This document shows, piece after piece, positions 43,801 through 53,899 of a stretch of DNA of 64,000 nucleotides. Position 1 is the stretch's first letter. Every line of letters starts with the position of its first letter. Position numbers and translations under genes: made by a program. The stretch comes from Saccharina japonica. Its lineage: Eukaryota; Sar; Phaeophyceae; Laminariales; Laminariaceae. Where the stretch lies: assembly GCA_008828725.1 (NCBI GenBank), contig MEHQ01003945.1, positions 1 through 64,000 of the forward strand, written 5' to 3'. The notes beneath the pieces are model-generated. The model made no database searches. It was given only the letters and a program-made list of their open reading frames with translations, and had not been told where the DNA came from.

Positions 43801-46800
43801 CGCAGCTGCTCTACGGGCATCCCGCTTGCTGATGACATCCAGCTCCAACCTCACGTCTTGCATCTGCTGCTGCTGTTGTGGCCCGACTCCCAACTTCCGC
43901 TGCTGCTGCTGCTGCTGCTGCGCGGCGCCACCGTGCTGCCGCTGCTGCTGCTGCCGAAGTAGCTCGCTTCCCCCAGACATAACACTATCCCTCCTCGTCA
44001 CCGGCCAAGGCACTACCGGCTCCACCTGCGGCTGCTGGAGCGCCGCCGTTCCAGTCTGCGACACGTAGCGGTGGTTCGGCGCGTAGACGATGGTATGCTG
44101 GGCAGTGCACTGCCTGGCCTTGTGACCATAAGCTAGAAACCCGTCGCACACGTTATTCGGTGCGAAGCAAATCGCGGCCTCATGTCCTCGAGCCCCACAA
44201 CGCCCGCACGTGTAAAATCCGCCCATTGACGCTCCTGGGGGTGGAGGGGACTCCGGCTGGTACCACCCATGTCCGGTGATACGTGCACAACCAGTGCCCC
44301 CCGGGTTTTGCTGGAGCTGGCACCGCCGCTGCTGCTGTTGCTGCTGTTGCTGCTGCTGCGCGGCGCCACCGTGCTGCCGCTGGTGCTGCTGTCCATCAAA
44401 GGCATACTGCTGCTGGTGCTGGTGCTGCAGCTGCTGTCCATGCTGCCGCCCAGAATCCTCGAAAACCATCTCCAGCTGCTGCTGTTGCTGCCCATACGGA
44501 CGCCCGAAATCTTCAAATTTAAAAACCATCTTCATGATCAGTACTCCCCGTACTACTCCCCTCTAACACGGTATAGCGCTTCAGCGACCTCCGGGCCCGA
44601 AGCAATCTGATGACCGTGTTTGTATACGCCGCTGTCGAACATGTTATGTGCAACCACGCGGGTTTACCATGAATCGTCAAGGAGAGTAAGTAGTAGATGA
44701 AGTACACACGTACACCCAAATACCAAATACACACCAGGTGGGTCAATGCCGTTTTGTCAGAGACCTCACCACATAAACCACACACCGAGGGTGAGCCGCA
44801 CCAGGATTGTCACCGGCTGCACCACTCACGTATATACGAGCAGTATAATTATCATCAAAGCCCGGGTCGTATCATTATCATCATCAACTGCTCCCAGGAG
44901 CAGCATCCACGCGAGGCATCCATCATCTCCGATCATAATGCCTCGCCACACCATACAAAACTCCAATTTCCGTCGACCAGTGTGAAACCCCCACATATCG
45001 GGAAACCAGTATCGAGCAACCGCATACCACGAACACATTTTAAAAGATTGGGAGACTACCCGAAAAACAATCGAGGTGATAAAAACTCACAAACCTACCC
45101 CAACAACAACTGATCACGGTGTATCAACCTTCACACGAAAAGGAAGGTGAAACCAGGAGTTGAGCTGCGGCGGCGGTGTCTGTCTTGAGTAGAGTAAATT
45201 CAAGTGCTGCCGTTTCGCGCAAAAAAAAGACAAAGGCATACAAATATAATCCCCGAGATTCGCTAATGTCAGACACAAAGAATTTTCTTACCGTGGTAGG
45301 CGCGGGCGCTTGGCCGGACGTGGAGGGGTTCATTCCCGAATGGACCGGGGTTGGATTGCGGTGCGTAGGGTGGTCGAACTTGCACTTCATGCCGAAGGCG
45401 CACTTTCCTGCAATACATTGTTCAGAAAGCAAGGTGGAGGGGACCAGGTGATCAGACCCTGTGCTACACCATCAGCTAGCACACGCCGGGGTCAGCGGCG
45501 CAAGTCCTTAGCTCGATTGGGTTGACATTTTAGGTGGGACGCGATGGCAAGTTTATGCTTCAACACAAGCCAGACACGCTCGCGAAAAGCAGGGTTTACG
45601 CTCTAACACAAGCCAGGCCCGCTCGCAATAAACAGGGTTTGCGCGAGAAGTACGGTAAAGGGAAATGCTCTTCAACAAGGGGGAAATGTGACGCAACTCG
45701 AAGTTAAAGGTACGTCGCCGGACTAGTGAAAACAACTCAGCAGTGTTTTTACAGTCTTGCACTATAATATTTCGGATGGTTACACTGGCAATAATATTAC
45801 GGCCGAAGACAAGTTTCTAATTTACACGGCGTTGAATAATTGTGTCTCCTTTAGATATAGCCGAAGCAGGATAGTGCTTGGGTACTACGATAGTATAGAC
45901 ATAAATTAGGCGAAGCTAGCCAATGAACAAACACGGACCGAATATTTATATAATGGAAGCCTGAGAGCACCCCGCTACGAAGAGGAGTTTTTTAAGCTGT
46001 AGGCAAAAAACGGCCTCATCATAATTATAAGCCGACTAGATTTGTGGTTGCAGTTTGCTTCTGCCTGAGCTCTCCTAGATGAAGTACCTATGGATAAATA
46101 GAGAAAAGGGTAAGGTTTATGCTAGGGCTTTGTTACAGTACGATTTACAGCGGATTCGTACTGTTCTTGTGTGGTCGTGTTGCAGCCGGTGTTTCTTTTG
46201 CCCGATCTTTCTCGGAAAACGTGCCTTTGGGTGAGTATGGGTGGAGGTCCTTCTACGGTATTGTTAGTATTTCCTAGTTCTCCAATTTATAGGGCTGTGA
46301 GTTGGCTGACTAATAGTTGCCAGCTAGTTATTAGCTGGCTAGTTTTTTAAGTTAGTTGCGGCGGTGCCAACTATCCAACTATTTTTGTTTTTTGGGTTTC
46401 CTTGCTTGTAGGAAGGCTTGTTTGGTACGGGGTGCGTATTTCTCGGCGTCCCCAAGCAGTACCACCACGCACAGAGAGAGGTCTTCCACAACTCATGGCG
46501 CATCAACCCATCGCCATCGACGGTGCCGGTGCCGATGGCAGGGCCGAGGGTGCCGGCACCGCTGAGCCTGGCCTGTCGACGGACCATGGCGGTGATGTAG
46601 CGTCCGGCGAAGAAGTGACTGTACCGAGCTCTCCTCAGAAAGCGAATGCACGCGACAAGGTAGCGGTTCGCTACCGCGTACAGAAGGAGCGCCGGTTTTC
46701 CAAGCGCCCCAAACAGGGACAGGGATTCATACTTTTGATGCGAGATGATTTGCGGGGTTCTGCATCTTTGTAGTCCATCTGGGACAATACAGTATTCCAA

Positions 46801-49800
46801 ATTTCCAATATATTCCCCGCACCAAGGTACATTTTCTCAGGGTGTTGAGCTGTTCGGAAATCTGGAGGCACCGTCAGAAAGCTCAACACTGCGCGCAGCT
46901 TCTCACGATTTTTTTTCAATTATTTTATTAGTTCGCCTTGTTTATGCCAAAAACGTATAAACAAGCCCCTTGTTTCCCTGGGTGTAATACTTTTCACACC
47001 CAAATTATGAGCACTGATGTGGGGAGCTATGACCATAGGCCGCCCGCCATTTTTTTCATAATAAAAAAGCAGCTTTAGAGGGAGAGATAGAGGGAAACAA
47101 TATATCGAAGGTAATTTTCCCCTTGTTACTACTGTTTGACAAATCGTGCGATATACTATTAATAATAGAATACGGCAAACGATTGCTCTCGTCCACACAT
47201 CCAGGCCGTTTTTTTTTCGTTTGCAGCTGTACGGAATTACATATTCATCGTTTTGCCCAAAATGACTGATTTTGGTCGATTTTGGCCAGTCTTCGAGAAA
47301 TATTTTTAAATGCATTGTTGCGTAACTACTTGAATTTAGTGTGGGAAATTATTATTTTTTTCTCGTTCTAAGCATCGATTCCTCTTGTCTTTGCGGTCAC
47401 GAATATGGTTGTCTCATTAAAAAAAAAGTATTTTTTCATGAGTTATGACTACTTCGTAAACGTCATTGGAAATATTTTGTGCCGGACGGACCATACGAGT
47501 ATACAATAAAAGGTAGAACTCTGGTCTTATGGTTAATGCGGTCAACTGTGATGGCGGGACTTTGTCCCAACGTACTATTACTGTAATAATACAAGTATGG
47601 CTCTGTCATGAGTGTGTCAACTGGATGATGAGCAGCTCTGGCTCGGGTGTTTGAGCGATGCTCGTCCTGAGCTGTCTGTCGATCCCAGTCTATTTTGGTC
47701 GATCCCAGTCTATTTTGTGTCCTATTTTTAGTTTGTACTGGTGGTGATGTGTTACTGCCTGCCGCACGAGTATGTACCATGTATTTCTGGTGTATCTCTT
47801 TAATATCCGACAAACTGATACGAAGTTTAGAAATATACCTGTTTCGTGATCAAAATCAGAGATAAACTTGGCCCATTTATCATGCTTTTTGGGTGTAAAA
47901 TGAAGCCAAATAGCGCATTTTTTTTGCCTCCGGCGCCGCCTTCAGCGGGATCCTCCGGAAGCGCCTCCGGCGGGCCCTCCGGGGGCGCCTCCAGCGGGGC
48001 CCCCTCGGCCGGGGGGGGCTTTTTTGGCTCGCTTCGCTCGCCTGACTTTAGTCAACTAAAGTCAGTTAGTTGGCTGGCTCACGCCACGCCAGCCAACTAA
48101 TAACTAGCCGGGAACTCCAGCCAACTCACAGCCCTACCAATTTAGCAAAATTACCATCTCAAAAAGGACAGAACGACCGTCTTGCCAAACAAACAAAAAA
48201 CGTTCACATACTGCATTCCATACAATAAAAGGTGGCGAATTGGAGAAGGGACCTCGCCGTAGACACATACCTGGTATATATAATCAAACTATATCTGTGT
48301 AAGTGCATATTTCTGTCAACCGTACTTAACTCGTTGTACGAGCGTGTCTATTTACCTCGTACTCAACACGAACATTCCACAGAGAAAACAGGACATCTCA
48401 CAGAAAAAACGCAACATTTCACGGAGAAATTATCTCAGGAAACCAAAGCGAACGGTAGCACTTCCGGCTGCGGCGTACATGCATGCGCTTCCCAAAACCT
48501 ACCCAATTGCGTATCTCACCTGTACGAGCGTAGAAGCCGCAGGGAGGATGCCCAGCGCGCTTCGGCAACTGGTTAGGGTCCGGATGGCTGATTCCTTGAG
48601 CAGATTCCTTATGTACGCCGAAGACAAACGGAATGCCACACGTTAGAAAACTGGCGAGACCAAAGGAAGCCAACCAAGCTCATAACTCGTGATAACAACG
48701 AGGCGACACATTGCACCTCGAAAACGCCACCCAAGTCAACGCCGAATCCTCCCCCGTCTTCAAAGAACAAGTGCCGCATATGTATTGCGGTAATATATCA
48801 ACCTTCGATTGCAACTGAAACACCTGTGGACGTGCTTCAACATCGAGTCTAGTAGCGTGTGCTTTCACGGCTTCTGCAACTTCAGCAGTAGCATTACACA
48901 ATCGCGAAAACTGAACGCCAGTATCCCAAACAAACGCTTGTCGGGTGTGGTTATCATCGCCGCGGCGGTAAGTAACCGTGGTGTGTGAACATAACTTATA
49001 TGTAGCGGTGAACACAACTGTTCTTGTGCGCAGCTGAAAGATCATACGGCGGGCACTTACAAATATGCTTGCACGACGGTTTGTAAATACGCCCAAGAGC
49101 TACAAACGGGCGAATAAAAGAAAAAGAAAAAATTAAAATTAAGTGAACGAGTGCACAGAAGAATCAACCACAAAAAACGTCTCTGACGGGTATAATATTT
49201 TAGAGCGCGGACGATCACTCACCGATGCCAGCTGCCCCCTGGTGATGTGCCTGAAGTTGCACTTGTCTCCGAAGGTGCACATTCCAGTCTACAGAACGAT
49301 CACGGACCAGAGGGCGGAAAACACGAATACTGCAGTTTGTGGATCGTCTACAGATAGCGTACGTAGCACCTTCAGAGACTCGGGCAGGTCGATCTCATGT
49401 ACCAGACGACAGTCACAAGATCACGCGCGACCTCTAGAATTGCGAAAAGGAGTTACGAAAAGGAGAAAACAGCCGCAAGCAATCGTACGCAGGCTAGCGA
49501 CTCGCGAAAACAGCCACCAACACCACGTTCTAAAAATAACGGGAAAACACAAACTGCACTTCTGCTGCTAGAAAATCAACCAAAAATATGACTCCGTGGC
49601 TTCGTCGTGTGATACTTTCAACCCACGAAGCCTCAAACAAAAAAGAAACGTGTCGAGGACACTAGTCAGGAGTCGAAACTGCAGTGACGAGCGACTTACG
49701 TTCATGTACACATCGCATGGGGCACGGTCTTGAGCGCCCACGAAACCCGGAGAGTCGTCGAAGCCAACCGCCATTCCCACGCGGTTGTAGGGGTGGTTGT

Positions 49801-52800
49801 ACCTGCCACCGGTGGCGACAAGCACGTTCGGTGGCGCGAAAGGGGGTGTCGGGTGAGTTTACTTACTACAGCGTGGCAAAGCGGCCGCAAAATCCATACG
49901 CTCCATGTATGGGGCGCGACCTCGTCGCTAAAGTTTGAAAATGTGGTACCGGGTCGTTGTTCTTACACTGTGAAAAACAATGCTTTACACATCTAAACGA
50001 GTACTTTTCTCGAAAAAAAAACACATAGTACTCGTGAACAGCAGAAAATAAATGACTGCGTTTTTGTAGAGGTTTCTAAGGTTTTTGAGGCACACTTGTG
50101 AGGCCGACGCACAGCTTACATCATACGACAAACGTTCACTTGATCAAGTTGCAACAGAGCACACGAACCATTCAGGTGGCGAAGAGGGGTGTTGGGTGCG
50201 TTCAAGAACAGCTTAGATCATACGATAAGCGTTCACTTGATTTGATCCCTTTGAAATAGTGCTGCACGGGAGTTAGGTGAAAAGAAAGCTCGTACGCTTC
50301 TTTCAACGCTCCCCAAGTTAGCGTGCGAAGGGCCACGCAGGCACCTGCTGTGTGATATCAGCGATGCAATTCTGAGACAACAACATTCGACTACTTTCGC
50401 ATAATAGAAGATGGACCCCTATCCCACGCCAACCCCACAATCTGGCCTTCGTCGCGTTTTAGTATGTACTTATTCTACTTGGCAGAGAGACTTCCGCGCG
50501 GCTGAGGACACAGCGAACAGGATCACAACGATGTATGATGAGACTCTGTGCCCATCGTTATTGGAGGCAACATCTACGCAGACCTCATCAATCACAAACC
50601 AGTGCACTCACTATCACGGCTCCCCGTGAGTATAATACGACCATGGCAGGCGGCATCATCAACTACTTTTCGAAGAGCGAAGCGCAACTTTCGTAGTCCC
50701 AAACTGCCCGCCCGGCCAGCGGGGCGTTTCCGCGAAGTCTTGAAACTTTTCATCCACCCGGTAACGCAGAAGGACTCTTTATGCCAGAAATGCCTTGAAT
50801 TTTTGAATAAATCAAATAATCCGGCAACGCATGATGATACGATACGAAGTATATACTTTTTGCCAGGAATGCCTGAAGTCTTCACTAATATAATAAATCA
50901 CCCGTTACATAACGCATAATGATGTTCTGCCAAGTAATGTCTGAGCGCCCAACGCGAACCGTCCGAGCAAAAAACTAACCACAACAAAACCCCTCCTCCT
51001 TCGTGCTCGTTTTTCCTATTCTTACTTGCACTGGAGGGCGAAACGGCAGGATCCAGACTTTATGAAGGAGTGGCAGTCAGGCATGTTTGAGCGCTGCGGC
51101 ATGTTCGGGGCTGGTCGCTCGACGCTGTACGGGCCCGGGGCCTGGCCTAGCGGACTTCCAAGCCCCCCAGGTCCTCCGGGCCTTCCACCCGCCTGGCCTG
51201 CAGGCCCATCCTGCCTTCCCCCTGGGGGCCCACCCGAACCAGCTGCACCCATCATGTTAAGAGGCATGTTTTGAGAGGGCGGGCCACCAATCACCCCCGG
51301 CCCACCCATCATGACAGGAGGGGCCATCATACCGGGAGGCATGTTCTGCTGAGGAGGGCCTCCCTGTACGCCGGGACCGGCGCGGATGCTTGGGTAACCT
51401 CCGGGCCTGGTGGGAGTCAACGGGGGCGACAGCCATGGCAGCCACGAGGGGCAATCGGATAAACATAACGCAATGGAGAGAATAGTCAGGGTGAGGGTTT
51501 CCGGGATTTTCTAGTAGCTACATTTATATTGGGGGGAGAATCGGAACCGACGGAGTAAGACAAATAAAAAAAGTCGAGTTTTCGAACGATTGGCTATTTT
51601 TACAATCGCGGGTCGGAGCGCGAAAGTTGTACGTATAATAGTGCCGAGGCGCCTTTTATTACTTTTTTGGGCACTTCCTCCTTTTTGAAGGTGATGATCG
51701 AGCCATGGGTTAAAAAAACAAAAAAAATGGGTGACTCTTCCACGCACGACACCGTGGACCGCGAAAAACAATATGCTTGAGTACACTTGGATTTGAAGCC
51801 ATGTCGTAAGGACAGGTAACGTGTCATCGAAATCAACTCTATGCACATGTTCCAGACGTAACCAGCGTGTTGATATGTTGCATAACATGAGTGCTATTTT
51901 TGAATACTTCGCTCGACTGACTGAAGTCGGCCCGGTCGATTCGCCGATTAAAATATAAAACCAACGGTTGATGCCAACGGCTGACCAATTCCATGCGATG
52001 CCAGTATAGAGTATAGCCGTATCGACCGTTTTGGCCGAAAACTGCGAACTCGGCGCACAAAACGTGTCCGATGTCGTTGTCCAAAACAGTCTAAAAGAAC
52101 ACCCCAAGGGGGAATATGGCTCATTTTGAGTTAAAAATGGCGAGAACTGCCGCAGCCCTGACGTTTTAACTGACCGGGTTTCGGGAAACGCAAATTTACA
52201 ATTCGACGACGTCAACTAGACTTCGTCGCACATCGCTGTGAAACAAAAGACTTAACGCATACGTCAACATTAGACACCAAGAACAAAACAAAAGGAACAC
52301 AGACTCAACTCACCGTTGCGTCAACATTAGACACAAAGAATAAAACAAAAGGCAAACGAACTCCAAACCTCGCGTCAACATTAGACACGATGCACAAACC
52401 AATGGGCAGACAGACTCACCCGCCAACGGTGTAAACACATGAGGGCCCTCCAGGCCCATTCGGGCCTCCGAGCTCATTCGGACCCCTAGACCCATTCGGG
52501 CCTCCAGGTCCATTCGGACCCCCAGGCCCAGTCGGACCCCCAGTCCCATTCGGGCCCCCAGGCCCATTCGCCCCAACCGAACCAGTCGCGCTCTGGGATC
52601 CAGGCGGGGCTCCGTAACCTTGCACGGTGGTGTTGAATCCGGGCGGTTTCTGAGTAGTCACGCCTTGCAGGGGGTGCCTGTATCCGCCGTACCCTCCCTG
52701 TGCGGGCTGCACGACAACGACAGGTCCGCCCGAAATAATCGGCTGTGGCTGCTGTTGCTGCTGAAGCGTCTGTTGTTGTTGCTGCAACGGCTGTTGCTGC

Positions 52801-53880
52801 TGGGGCGTCTGTTGCTGCTGCGGTGTCTGTTGCTGCTGCGGTGCTTGTTGCGGCTGCGGTGCTTGTTGCGGCTGCGGTGCTTGTTGCTGCTGCCACGTCT
52901 TGCTCCACGAGAGGTTTGTTCAAGATTAAAAAAAAGACCAAAACATAAAATAATGGGGAGGTTGATTGAACATAATAACAAAATATTCAAAAACATCACA
53001 AAACTAGTTACTACGGGGAAAAAACAAGCCCAGTGTCAGCATCTAAACGTTTGAAAAAAAAGTCTCAGATATCATACCGATGAAGAACTTCGGTGAGGGT
53101 GAAGAAGGGAGTTATTACAGGTGCATATAAAAGCGAACGTTTCTCTCTTGCTGCGTTGAAGCCGCAGAGGGGAGCCGCTTGGATGTAAAAACCCAAGACA
53201 GCAGCAAGAGATAAGTATAAATCGTCGTGGTTAAAAAATACCTCTACCATTTTCTAACAAGGCTAGTTGAGAAACGGAATACTTAAAAAAAAACATGTGG
53301 AAATATGTTCGACTGAATACGTTTCTGCCAAAACCCGAGGCCACCACAGCAACACAAGCAGAGACAAGTCCTTACAACAGTGGGGATTGTTTCAAAGCTA
53401 GTTTCTGCTGTAAATGAGATAGCTGGGGCGTTAGTGGGCCATATACTTTATTGGTCGTGCGTTCGGAATGCTTGGTGATAAAACAAAAAAAATCGGTTGT
53501 TGTACATGCAAGAATCTTTGCGCATCCTCGAAGCGGCTGAACCACGTAACCACGGGAATGCCATGTTTTGACGAATTAGGTTGAGACTTGTAATAGTCAC
53601 GCCGTAAATTCCTGCCTCGTTGAAATAAGCAAGAGTTCGCGTGGCAAGAAAATTATCACCTGCTGAGGATACCCGTGCGACGAGGCAGCCTGCTGCGGCG
53701 CGTGTTGGTGAGGCGCCGACATGGCATAGGGGGTGGTCGAAACCTGCCGTTCCACGATATAAAAAAAAACGGCGCAGAGGCTCAAGACTCAGGATCGCAA
53801 CGTCAGCGAATATGCTACCGCGGCATGCTCACAGGCGTTGGCGTGGCATAAGCGCAAGCATTGAATTGTTGAGGAGACGA
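37733..53880 (-). CDS. Gln/Pro/Gly-rich protein with three CCCH zinc fingers, multi-exon
   Basis: Probable RNA-binding protein. Supported exons, 5' to 3' on the minus strand: 53880-53833 (weak), 53743-53660, 52889-52420, 51406-51026, 49802-49700, 49288-49223, 48607-48520, 45407-45292 and 37810-37733 (moderate). All junction phases match (0/0, 0/2, 2/2, 2/0, 0/0, 0/1, 1/0, 0/0). The N-terminus is low complexity: a Gln-rich run, then GYGGYRHPLQG, then Gly/Pro/Asn repeats and a Met/Pro-rich stretch. Three CX8CX5CX3H fingers follow, each split by an intron. Spacing and linkers such as LPKRAGHPPC resemble plant ZFN-type CCCH proteins. The start codon is not identified. The 3' end either reads on from the 37.8-kb exon to a stop at 37634 or splices in phase into the Pin1-type exons. 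Introns hold an hAT element, an LTR element and a TIR element. Confidence 0.8.
38032..39013. mobile_element. 982-bp TA-flanked TIR element, ends CCGTATAACACGG
   Basis: Inverted ends CCGTATAACACGGAAGAAAG and complement, flanked by TA. The interior is rich in GTTATCACACCCCC-type repeats. Same end structure (TA, CC...GG, TA) as 15537-16099. No transposase. Located in the intron between candidate exons 45292 and 37810. Confidence 0.9.
39640..40065 (-). repeat. 3' LTR (in element orientation)
   Basis: Starts TGTTTATATACGCCGCTG and ends CATACCACAAACA; adjoined inside by the polypurine tract. Highly similar to the other LTR, with small differences such as ACATACGTATATACGAG against ACGTATATACGAG. 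Confidence 0.93.
40110..40275. repeat. Short tandem repeat inside the LTR element
   Basis: About four units of roughly 40-45 bp sharing GCCAAGGTAAAACGGCAA and CAAATTCCAT. Confidence 0.8.
42249..42478. repeat. Tandem duplication of about 125 bp inside the LTR element
   Basis: The unit TAACACATTGATCATGCATA...CAGCAGTAATTTCCCTGC occurs twice (42249-42350 and 42374-42478); a shorter third part follows. Confidence 0.85.
43735..44535 (-). CDS. gag: Gag-like protein with CCHC zinc knuckle
   Basis: 267 codons including the stop, very Gln/His-rich (CAG/CTG-encoded). After about residue 100 it has a canonical zinc knuckle CGRCGARGHEAAIC (CX2CX4HX4C), followed by a second, degenerate one, CDGFLAYGHKARQC, where the second Cys is Phe. 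It probably packages element RNA. The frame ends in TAG at 43737-43735, but the same frame stays open for another 96 codons or more (43725-43435, Glu/Ala/Val-rich), suggesting a nonsense mutation or read-through. No capsid fold could be recognised by eye. Confidence 0.75.
   Translation of the reverse strand: MKMVFKFEDFGRPYGQQQQQLEMVFEDSGRQHGQQLQHQHQQQYAFDGQQHQRQHGGAAQQQQQQQQQQRRCQLQQNPGGTGCARITGHGWYQPESPPPPGASMGGFYTCGRCGARGHEAAICFAPNNVCDGFLAYGHKARQCTAQHTIVYAPNHRYVSQTGTAALQQPQVEPVVPWPVTRRDSVMSGGSELLRQQQQRQHGGAAQQQQQQQRKLGVGPQQQQQMQDVRLELDVISKRDARRAAAREELWNMYHGPRPRTALQKKA
44617..45035 (-). repeat. 5' LTR (in element orientation)
   Basis: Starts TGTTTGTATACGCCGCTG and ends CATACCACGAACA. The promoter for the element should be here, transcribing leftward. 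Confidence 0.93.
45292..45407 (-). CDS. CCCH gene exon: end of finger 3 and Pro/Thr/Ser linker
   Basis: Acceptor GTATTGCAG. The first two bases complete Gly, then KCAFGMKCKFDHPTHRN closes finger 3. It is followed by PTPVHSGMNPSTSGQAPAPT and donor ACG|GTAAGAAA in phase 0. The next intron (37811-45291 in the model) contains the LTR element and a TIR element. Confidence 0.87.
45536..46281. other. Intron sequence, nothing recognised
   Basis: Between the CCCH exon at 45407 and hAT copy 2. A small direct repeat AACACAAGCCAG...GCTCGC occurs at 45560 and 45605. No exon or element end supported. Confidence 0.4.
46290..48136. mobile_element. hAT-like element, copy 2 (1,847 bp)
   Basis: Same ends as copy 1 and a perfect 8-bp duplication CCAATTTA (46282-46289, 48137-48144). 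It lacks the SINE and is shorter in the middle. The shared open frame (46339-46800 minus; overlapping plus frame 46402-46773) is kept. Lies in the intron between exons 48520 and 45407 of the CCCH gene. Confidence 0.93.
48520..48607 (-). CDS. CCCH gene exon: linker and start of finger 3
   Basis: Donor ACAG|GTGAGATAC is clear, phase 1. It encodes HPDPNQLPKRAGHPPC then GFYARTG, the first Cys and loop of finger 3. The acceptor was chosen at GTACATAAG|GAATCT because it gives the phase needed after the previous exon. A start at ATCAG|CCATCC (48587) is possible but would need one more unseen exon. Confidence 0.8.
49223..49288 (-). CDS. CCCH gene exon: rest of finger 2
   Basis: 66 nt in phase 0 between TTCTGTAG and GTGAGTG, reading TGMCTFGDKCNFRHITRG then QLAS. 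With the preceding CDVYMN it gives C-X8-C-X5-C-X3-H. The FG inside the X5 loop is typical of CCCH fingers. Confidence 0.87.
49700..49802 (-). CDS. CCCH gene exon: end of finger 1, start of finger 2
   Basis: 103 nt from acceptor GGTGGCAG. The first base completes Lys, then YNHPYNRVGMAVGFDD supplies the His of finger 1 and the linker. The exon ends with APCDVYMN, the first Cys of finger 2. Strong donor GTAAGT, phase 0. Confidence 0.87.
51026..51406 (-). CDS. CCCH gene exon: Pro/Gly/Met-rich linker and start of finger 1
   Basis: 381 nt. Its first base completes the Gly codon left open by the previous exon. It encodes PGGYPSIRAGPG, then NMPPGMMAPP-type repeats and PPGGRQDGPAGQAGG, and ends with MPDCHSFIKSGSCRFALQCK, which holds the first three Cys of finger 1. 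Donor GTAAGAAT. Confidence 0.85.
51511..52215 (-). other. Unexplained 234-codon open frame in an intron
   Basis: Lies wholly within the intron between the polyQ exon and the next CCCH exon. No domain, repeats or splice sites recognised. It may be chance; a retained-intron product cannot be excluded. Confidence 0.2.
52420..52889 (-). CDS. CCCH gene exon, polyglutamine and Gly/Pro repeats
   Basis: 470 nt, phase 0 to 2. It starts at acceptor GTGGCAG with repeated (Q)n-A/T-P units (CAG/CAA mix), continues with PIISGGPVVVVQPAQGGYGG and GVTTQKPPGFNTTVQGYG, and ends in NGPGGPNG-type repeats plus SCVYTVGG before donor GTGAGTCT. The other frames of this stretch give only Ala/Thr runs or broken frames. 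It is probably a disordered, aggregation-prone or condensate-type N-terminus. Confidence 0.78.
53660..53743 (-). CDS. CCCH gene exon, Gln/Ala/His-rich
   Basis: Twenty-eight codons in phase 0 (VSTTPYAMSAPHQHAPQQAA, then SSHGYPQQ) between acceptor AACGGCAG and donor CAG|GTGATA. The low-complexity Gln/Pro/His/Tyr content continues into the next exon. Confidence 0.65.
53833..53880 (-). CDS. Possible upstream exon of the CCCH gene
   Basis: Sixteen codons in phase 0 reading SSPQQFNACAYATPTP between an ATTCGAG acceptor and donor CCT|GTGAGC. The Gln/Pro composition fits the next exon. The acceptor has a poor pyrimidine tract, so this is tentative. Earlier exons, including the start codon, are not found with confidence. 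Confidence 0.45.
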
Positions 53881-53899
53881 CTCGAATTTTCATGAACAC

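Larger units (their letters stand above)
39640..45035 (-). mobile_element. Non-autonomous LTR retrotransposon (gag only)
   Basis: LTRs at 39640-40065 (426 bp) and 44617-45035 (419 bp), both TG...CA, with a perfect 5-bp target duplication CATTT (39635-39639, 45036-45040). Minus-strand orientation is set by the purine tract AATAGGGGGGC against the 40065 LTR and a tRNA-complement-like GGTCATCAGATTGC next to the 44617 LTR. The 4.55-kb interior has a gag-like frame but no protease, integrase or reverse transcriptase that I can see, so it resembles TR-GAG or LARD elements. It sits, same orientation, in an intron of the CCCH gene. Confidence 0.93.

Noticed and set aside
48680..49096. 138-codon minus frame between CCCH exons
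   Set aside because: Not needed: exons at 49223 and 48607 join in phase without it, and it has no CCCH motif.
50411..50629. Plus-strand frame ending at CCCC|GTGAGT
   Set aside because: A donor-like end is suggestive, but it lies antisense in an intron of the CCCH gene with no partner exon or domain found.
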